18,775 bases of DNA. It comes from an uncultured Flavobacteriales bacterium. Its GTDB lineage: Bacteria > Bacteroidota > Bacteroidia > Flavobacteriales > Crocinitomicaceae. The stretch covers positions 1-18,775 of the forward strand of contig CAMLIF010000081.1 of the NCBI GenBank assembly GCA_946479985.1, written 5' to 3'. Under the pieces are notes generated by a model. That model made no database searches. It saw only the letters and a program-made list of their open reading frames with translations, and was not told where the DNA came from. Made by a program: the position numbers and the translations under genes. Shown piece after piece: positions 14,882-18,775 of this stretch (position 1 is its first letter; every line of letters starts with the position of its first letter).

Positions 14882-15217
14882 ATGAAAACTAAAATCATCC
14901 TCCTCTCAGTCCTTTTTTTTGCCAACCTCAATCTTTTTGCTCAGGAAAATGAAATTCCGGAAGAAGGTAATGTAGGAATCGGGACAACTGAGCCAACTGA
15001 AAAACTCGATGTGCGCGGAGGTGCACGTATTGATTCAACCTTAACACTTGGAGATTCACTTCTCATTACCAGTTCTGCCCGGGTTGGTGAAGACCTGCGG
15101 GTTAGCGGAAATGCGCACATTGAAGGAAACCTGAATGTAAACGGTGAATTTACTTTGCCGAATGGCCCCTTAAACTTGTCGTATTTATTGGGATACCATT
15201 CCACCGGAAGACATTGA
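14882..15217 (+). CDS. secreted trimeric-fibre-like protein, N-terminal part (frameshifted)
   Basis: This frame encodes 111 residues: a signal peptide (MKTKIILLSVLFFANLNLFA, cleavage before Q21), then the Bacteroidota 'VGIGTTEPTEKLDV' motif at 31-44. A beta-repeat section follows with alternating short strands (TLTLGDSLLITSS, RVSGNAHIEGNLNVNGEF). This is like the stalk of phage-tail-fibre-type surface proteins. From about base 15183 the frame loses its sense and ends in TGA at 15215. The +1 frame continues sensibly (WDTIPPEDIEFLTFDDSGNV) and joins the next entry. If one base of the TTT at 15184-15186 or the GGG at 15190-15192 is removed, a single protein of 339 residues results. It is therefore a broken gene, a sequencing error or a recoded gene. 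Confidence 0.75.
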   Translation: MKTKIILLSVLFFANLNLFAQENEIPEEGNVGIGTTEPTEKLDVRGGARIDSTLTLGDSLLITSSARVGEDLRVSGNAHIEGNLNVNGEFTLPNGPLNLSYLLGYHSTGRH

Positions 15218-15275
15218 GTTTTTAACCTTTGACGACTCAGGAAACGTAAAAAGCGGTGGCAATCTCAAAAGTATT

Positions 15276-15902
15276 ATGTACACCGAAACAGCACTGCTTC
15301 CCTGCAAAGACGACAACGGCGGTTACACCACGCCCGCAGCGCCGATTTGGCTCAATGGTTTAGGAAAAATATACACCAGCAGCCATTGTGTTCCGAATGT
15401 AAAGGTAGGAATCGGTCAAAACAATCCTGATTCAAAACTGCATATCACAACCGCTTTAAACATGACAACGCATCCTATCATTGTAGATAAACGCGTTCAG
15501 GGACAACCGAATTACAAATTAATGCAGCTTGATAACAGTGGCCTGCTGTATGCGAGAGAAATCAAAGTAAACCTTGATTCTTGGGCAGATTATGTTTTCG
15601 ACAGCGCTTACGTTTTAATGCCTTTGGAAGAATTAAAGCAATACATTGAAACAAACAAGCATTTACCTGACGTACCAAGTGCAAATGAAATGATTGAAAA
15701 TGGTGATAACATGGCTGAAACCGACCGCATGCTGATGCAAAAAGTAGAAGAGCTCACCTTGTATCTGATTCAATTAAAAGAACAAGTTTCCACGCAGGAA
15801 GCAATTGCCAAACAACAACAGGAAACATTAAAACTGCAGCAGGAACTTTTGCTTCAACAACAGCAGTTGATCCAGCAGTTAAAAGAGGAATCTAAAAACT
15901 AA
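15276..15902 (+). CDS. secreted trimeric-fibre-like protein, C-terminal part (frameshifted)
   Basis: 208 residues follow the first ATG of this frame. The frame is open from 15174 and the upstream codons (15189-15275) also look like coding sequence, so this is the rest of the gene that starts at 14882 and not an independent gene. It has no signal peptide. It contains a second motif VGIGQNNPDSKLHI (44-57). Next comes SWADYVFDSAYVLMPLEELK (103-122) and KHLPDVPSANEM (128-139), a block typical of the C-terminal end of these Bacteroidota fibre-like proteins and placed where others carry a chaperone or trimerisation domain. The end is a Gln-rich coiled coil (about 155-205). It ends 4 bases before the next gene. 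The function is probably cell-surface structure or adhesion (inferred). Confidence 0.75.
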   Translation: MYTETALLPCKDDNGGYTTPAAPIWLNGLGKIYTSSHCVPNVKVGIGQNNPDSKLHITTALNMTTHPIIVDKRVQGQPNYKLMQLDNSGLLYAREIKVNLDSWADYVFDSAYVLMPLEELKQYIETNKHLPDVPSANEMIENGDNMAETDRMLMQKVEELTLYLIQLKEQVSTQEAIAKQQQETLKLQQELLLQQQQLIQQLKEESKN

Positions 15903-15906
15903 GGTT

Positions 15907-16155
15907 ATGAAGAAACTTCTTTTTATGCTCACCTGCTTTGTTGGTTTTCAAAGCTGGGGACAGGTAGATACTCTAAATCCTTTAACACCCAAGGAGATTG
16001 CAGATTCTATGTATCGAAGCCTGGATACTTATATCCCGTCCGGAAAACTATACAATCGCCTTTTATTTGATGACACATTATCTTCTATATGCTGGAATTC
16101 GACAAACATTGGTGCTGTCGACATCAACAGTGCCATCTCAAATGGAAATTTATGA
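15907..16155 (+). CDS. T9SS-exported alpha/beta-hydrolase-like protein, N-terminal part (frameshifted)
   Basis: This frame holds 82 residues with a signal peptide (MKKLLFMLTCFVGFQSWGQ). The mature start is DTLNPLTPKEIADSMYRSLD, and the frame ends in TGA at 16153. Coding sense continues in the +1 frame directly at the stop (NGN-YDSVSSYMGEIEFE). Removing one T from TTT at 16149-16151 restores a single protein of 921 residues ending at 18673. The gene starts 4 bases after the fibre-protein stop, so it lies in the same operon. On its own this fragment would be a short secreted peptide with no recognisable domain. Confidence 0.72.
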   Translation: MKKLLFMLTCFVGFQSWGQVDTLNPLTPKEIADSMYRSLDTYIPSGKLYNRLLFDDTLSSICWNSTNIGAVDINSAISNGNL

Positions 16156-18673
16156 CTCTGTCTCAAGTTACATGGGAGAAATTGAGTTTGAATTGGAAAA
16201 ATATTATTATCCGATTGGCATTGCGGATTTTGACTTCAACTATGTGAATGTTGAATCGAACATTCAGCAAGGTAAATTAATCGATAATAATGGGGTAATT
16301 GAGATTGGAACAGGCACTCCGGAAATCGAAAACAAAAATGCTCATTTAATCGGGCCTCTGTTTGATTTCTACGATTCAGAATCGATGGCGATTGTGTTTA
16401 AACCCGAATACTTCTACAGCAATAGGAAGGAAGTGAATGATATTGCCGGCATTTCGATTCAACACAACGGAGTTACAACAACCCTTGGCTGGGACGAATT
16501 ATTCAAATTTACTCCTTCGAAAGACAGCATCCAGATTTTTGAAGCAACCGTCACATATACTGACTCTACGTTTTTACACCATGTTTTTTACATTCAAACA
16601 CCTGAACTTTTTCTGGAAAGCCAGACGAAATCAGTTGATTTTCCCGGATGTACCAATCTGACCTTAGATGGCGAAAACAATATCAATCAAGGCGGAAATA
16701 AACTGAAGTGGTGCTGGATCCCAAGATGCGGGTCAGACGGAAGATTGTTCAAACCGTATATTTTATTGACGGGTTATCGTCCCCCACTTATAGGACAATC
16801 CTATAAAAAAACATGGAAAATATACAACGAAGAACATAAAAACCTTCTTATTTCACTAATTGACAATAACTACGATGTACTCCTTGTGAAATTCAATATT
16901 CATGCAAAACCATATACACACGGAATGCAGCAATCTGCTGATTTATTGATGGAGTTCCTGGAAAAAGTCAATGTAAGTAAGGGAGGCCAATCAAGCGGAC
17001 AGGAAAATGTGATCCAGGGTTCATCTATGAGTGCCGACATAGCCCGTTTGGCATTATTGCGAATGGAGAAAAAACATTTTGAAGACAACTCCTACGCCCA
17101 TCATCATTCACGCTTATTCATTTCCTATGATGCCAATTTCTACGGAGCGAACCTTCCTTTGGCCTATCAAAACCAGATATACAGCCACCACAATTATCCT
17201 GCAACTATCCTGGGATATACATCTATAAAAGCATTCCTGAGCACATTTTTATACGCTACCATGCAGCAAAAGGCGGTTAAAGAACTTCTTATGTACCACG
17301 CCACCGCTTATGATGACAATCTCTTCAATACCCCGCATTATGAAACAACCTACACTCCAACACACCACTGGCGCAGACAAGAATTTTATGATGCTTTAAC
17401 CGCAGTGGACAACGGAGTACATATTTTTCCAATGCCCCTTGCATGCAGAAATGTTGCTATTTCACTTGGAAAAATAAGTGAAACAAACAACGTTGGCGAT
17501 ATACGATTTAATGATGCCGGTGAATATTGGCGTGATATCAATTTGGGATTGTGGACCTTTCATCTGAAAGCTTCTAAATATATGCCCGGGAATCAGAATA
17601 CGGAATTGTTCTGGAGAAAAAAAATAGGCTTTAGCTGGAACAGTTTGTACGTTAAACATCGTGTGCATGTGAACCAAATGCAGGAAATTGATATGGCTGC
17701 CGGATCATACCTTGAAGGAACAGGAAATATTCTCAGCGTAGCAAACTGGACTTACTTTATTGTACCAAACCTGTTCGATGGAAAAGATCTGTTTAGCCAT
17801 AAGGCCGTGGTTACCGCTCTCGGAATTAATAAGAATCTATGGCCTTCAAACGGCAGTATGACCTTGGATATGCAAGCCTTAGGATTAATGTATAATGTTT
17901 TCAATTATGACCCAAATAATCCTTCCGATTACTTTGGGTATCCGAACCTGGGCCGCCCAAACGATCATTTTGATGTTACACCTTTTGAAGCCATTTATGT
18001 AGACCGAAATATCAACCCGCACATTCGCTATAAAGATAACGGCAACGATGTTCCTTATGTCAATGATTTTATTCTCAATGAAGTAGAACCCTGGCACTTA
18101 GGCCTTCAGAACAGCAGCCTCGGTTCAAAAGCCCGCTCCAATTATACCTATTATTCGTATCGTCGTGCGAAACACCTGATAGTAGTCGGGCATACGGTTA
18201 CTCCATCAACAGATCCCGGAGATTATGTTGTTGAGGCAAACGGGAAACTCGATCTGAAAAGCGCAGAAATTAATATCAAACCCGGCGTGCATTTCAAATC
18301 AGGATCAATCGTACACATTACACCGGAATACTCGGCGTGCAATGATTCAAAAAACTCCTCTCAAACTGAGACAGCGGAAGAAGGAAATCAGCCGGAATCG
18401 AATGCTGGCAGTTTTGATCCCCCAAAGGAAATCACCTCCGATTACAGCATTTATCCGAATCCTACAGATGAAAAACTGACGGTGGTTAACCTGAAAAATG
18501 AAGCCATAGAAACAATAGCCATTTATAATTTAGCAGGCGAAAAACAATTGGAAGCAAATCCTAACACGGCTTCAACCGAGATGGATCTTGGAAGTCTGAA
18601 AAATGGCGTATATTTAATTGAAATACGCGCACTGAATAACAAGCAATCACTACATAAATTAATCATTCTATGA
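16142..18673 (+). CDS. T9SS-exported alpha/beta-hydrolase-like protein, main part (frameshifted)
   Basis: The frame is open from 15998, but the first 50 codons read across the other frame; real coding begins near 16151. The ATG at 16142 is the nearest possible restart. The region KPYILLTGYRPPLIGQSYKK, then DVLLVKFN, NVIQGSSMSADIARLALLRM and RLFISYDANFYGANLP follows the strand, nucleophile-elbow and acid order of alpha/beta hydrolases. The presumed nucleophile is the second Ser of GSSMS (17024-17026). The elbow reads GxSxS, not GxSxG, so activity is uncertain. Long beta-rich sections follow. The last 78 residues (SIYPNPTDEKLTVVN ... GVYLIEI ... LHKLIIL) are a typical type A T9SS sorting domain. 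The stop overlaps the ATG of the next gene (ATGA). The substrate is unknown; an esterase- or lipase-like role is only a guess from the fold. Confidence 0.75.
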   Translation: MEIYDSVSSYMGEIEFELEKYYYPIGIADFDFNYVNVESNIQQGKLIDNNGVIEIGTGTPEIENKNAHLIGPLFDFYDSESMAIVFKPEYFYSNRKEVNDIAGISIQHNGVTTTLGWDELFKFTPSKDSIQIFEATVTYTDSTFLHHVFYIQTPELFLESQTKSVDFPGCTNLTLDGENNINQGGNKLKWCWIPRCGSDGRLFKPYILLTGYRPPLIGQSYKKTWKIYNEEHKNLLISLIDNNYDVLLVKFNIHAKPYTHGMQQSADLLMEFLEKVNVSKGGQSSGQENVIQGSSMSADIARLALLRMEKKHFEDNSYAHHHSRLFISYDANFYGANLPLAYQNQIYSHHNYPATILGYTSIKAFLSTFLYATMQQKAVKELLMYHATAYDDNLFNTPHYETTYTPTHHWRRQEFYDALTAVDNGVHIFPMPLACRNVAISLGKISETNNVGDIRFNDAGEYWRDINLGLWTFHLKASKYMPGNQNTELFWRKKIGFSWNSLYVKHRVHVNQMQEIDMAAGSYLEGTGNILSVANWTYFIVPNLFDGKDLFSHKAVVTALGINKNLWPSNGSMTLDMQALGLMYNVFNYDPNNPSDYFGYPNLGRPNDHFDVTPFEAIYVDRNINPHIRYKDNGNDVPYVNDFILNEVEPWHLGLQNSSLGSKARSNYTYYSYRRAKHLIVVGHTVTPSTDPGDYVVEANGKLDLKSAEINIKPGVHFKSGSIVHITPEYSACNDSKNSSQTETAEEGNQPESNAGSFDPPKEITSDYSIYPNPTDEKLTVVNLKNEAIETIAIYNLAGEKQLEANPNTASTEMDLGSLKNGVYLIEIRALNNKQSLHKLIIL

Positions 18674-18775
18674 AACAAGTATTATCACTCTTACTCTGTT
18701 GCGTTATCCTAACTGGCTGTACCAAATTCGGAAGAACCGTTACCGTGAAAGGGCGTGTTATTAATCCGATAACCG
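18670..18775 (+). CDS. lipoprotein, 3' partial
   Basis: Only the first 35 codons are in the window. The N-terminus has a lipoprotein signal with the lipobox LTGC (lipidated Cys17). TVTVKGRVINPIT follows, which looks like the beginning of a carboxypeptidase-regulatory-like beta-sandwich (V-x-G-x-V-x-[ND]-x-x-T-[GN]). It overlaps the upstream stop by 4 bases (ATGA), so translation is probably coupled to the T9SS hydrolase-like gene. The full length and function cannot be judged. Confidence 0.75.
   Translation, partial: MKQVLSLLLCCVILTGCTKFGRTVTVKGRVINPIT

Noticed and set aside
15998..16141. First 48 residues of the long frame beginning at 15998 as a real N-terminus
   Set aside because: This stretch overlaps the signal-peptide frame, which reads sensibly there. 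It has no signal peptide and an unlikely composition.
1..18775. tRNA, rRNA, CRISPR array, insertion sequence or prophage genes
   Set aside because: I looked for cloverleaf-like segments, regularly spaced repeats, transposase-like frames and integrase-like frames and saw none.

Overview
The window looks like a chromosomal segment from a member of Bacteroidota, most likely Flavobacteriales and perhaps close to the Fluviicola/Crocinitomix group. That placement is inference. It rests on the short NuoG that lacks the molybdopterin domain, the type IX secretion (T9SS) sorting tails, the secreted 'VGIGTTxPxxKLDV' fibre-like protein, the STAS-like/HisKA_2 gene pair, and the TAnnTTTG-type -7 boxes with weak Shine-Dalgarno sequences. 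No mobile element, CRISPR array, rRNA or tRNA was seen.

Bases 1-8235 (+) hold the distal part of the complex I operon: nuoG (5' end outside the window), then nuoH, I, J, K, L, M and N. The genes are 1-7 bases apart and all appear intact. A weak hairpin at 8257-8290 lies between nuoN and the convergent genes that follow.

Bases 8318-9941 (-) encode, in transcription order, a STAS-like protein, a soluble HAMP-like/HisKA_2 histidine kinase whose start lies one base after the STAS stop, and an unrecognised single-pass membrane protein. Bases 9942-10342 are non-coding and hold an imperfect inverted repeat and the mreB terminator.

Bases 10343-14559 (-) encode purH, a T9SS-exported protein and mreB, in that transcription order. 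Each has its own possible -7 box, and hairpins follow purH and mreB. mreC and mreD do not follow mreB.

Bases 14560-14881 form a divergent intergenic region with a striking cluster of palindromes. From 14882 onward (+) there is a secretion-type cluster: a trimeric-fibre-like protein (339 aa if repaired), a large T9SS-exported alpha/beta-hydrolase-like protein (921 aa if repaired) and the start of a lipoprotein. The first two are each broken by an apparent one-base insertion, both at the hexamer ATTTAT in the same codon phase. This pair of frameshifts and the palindrome cluster in front of them are the most unusual things in the window.
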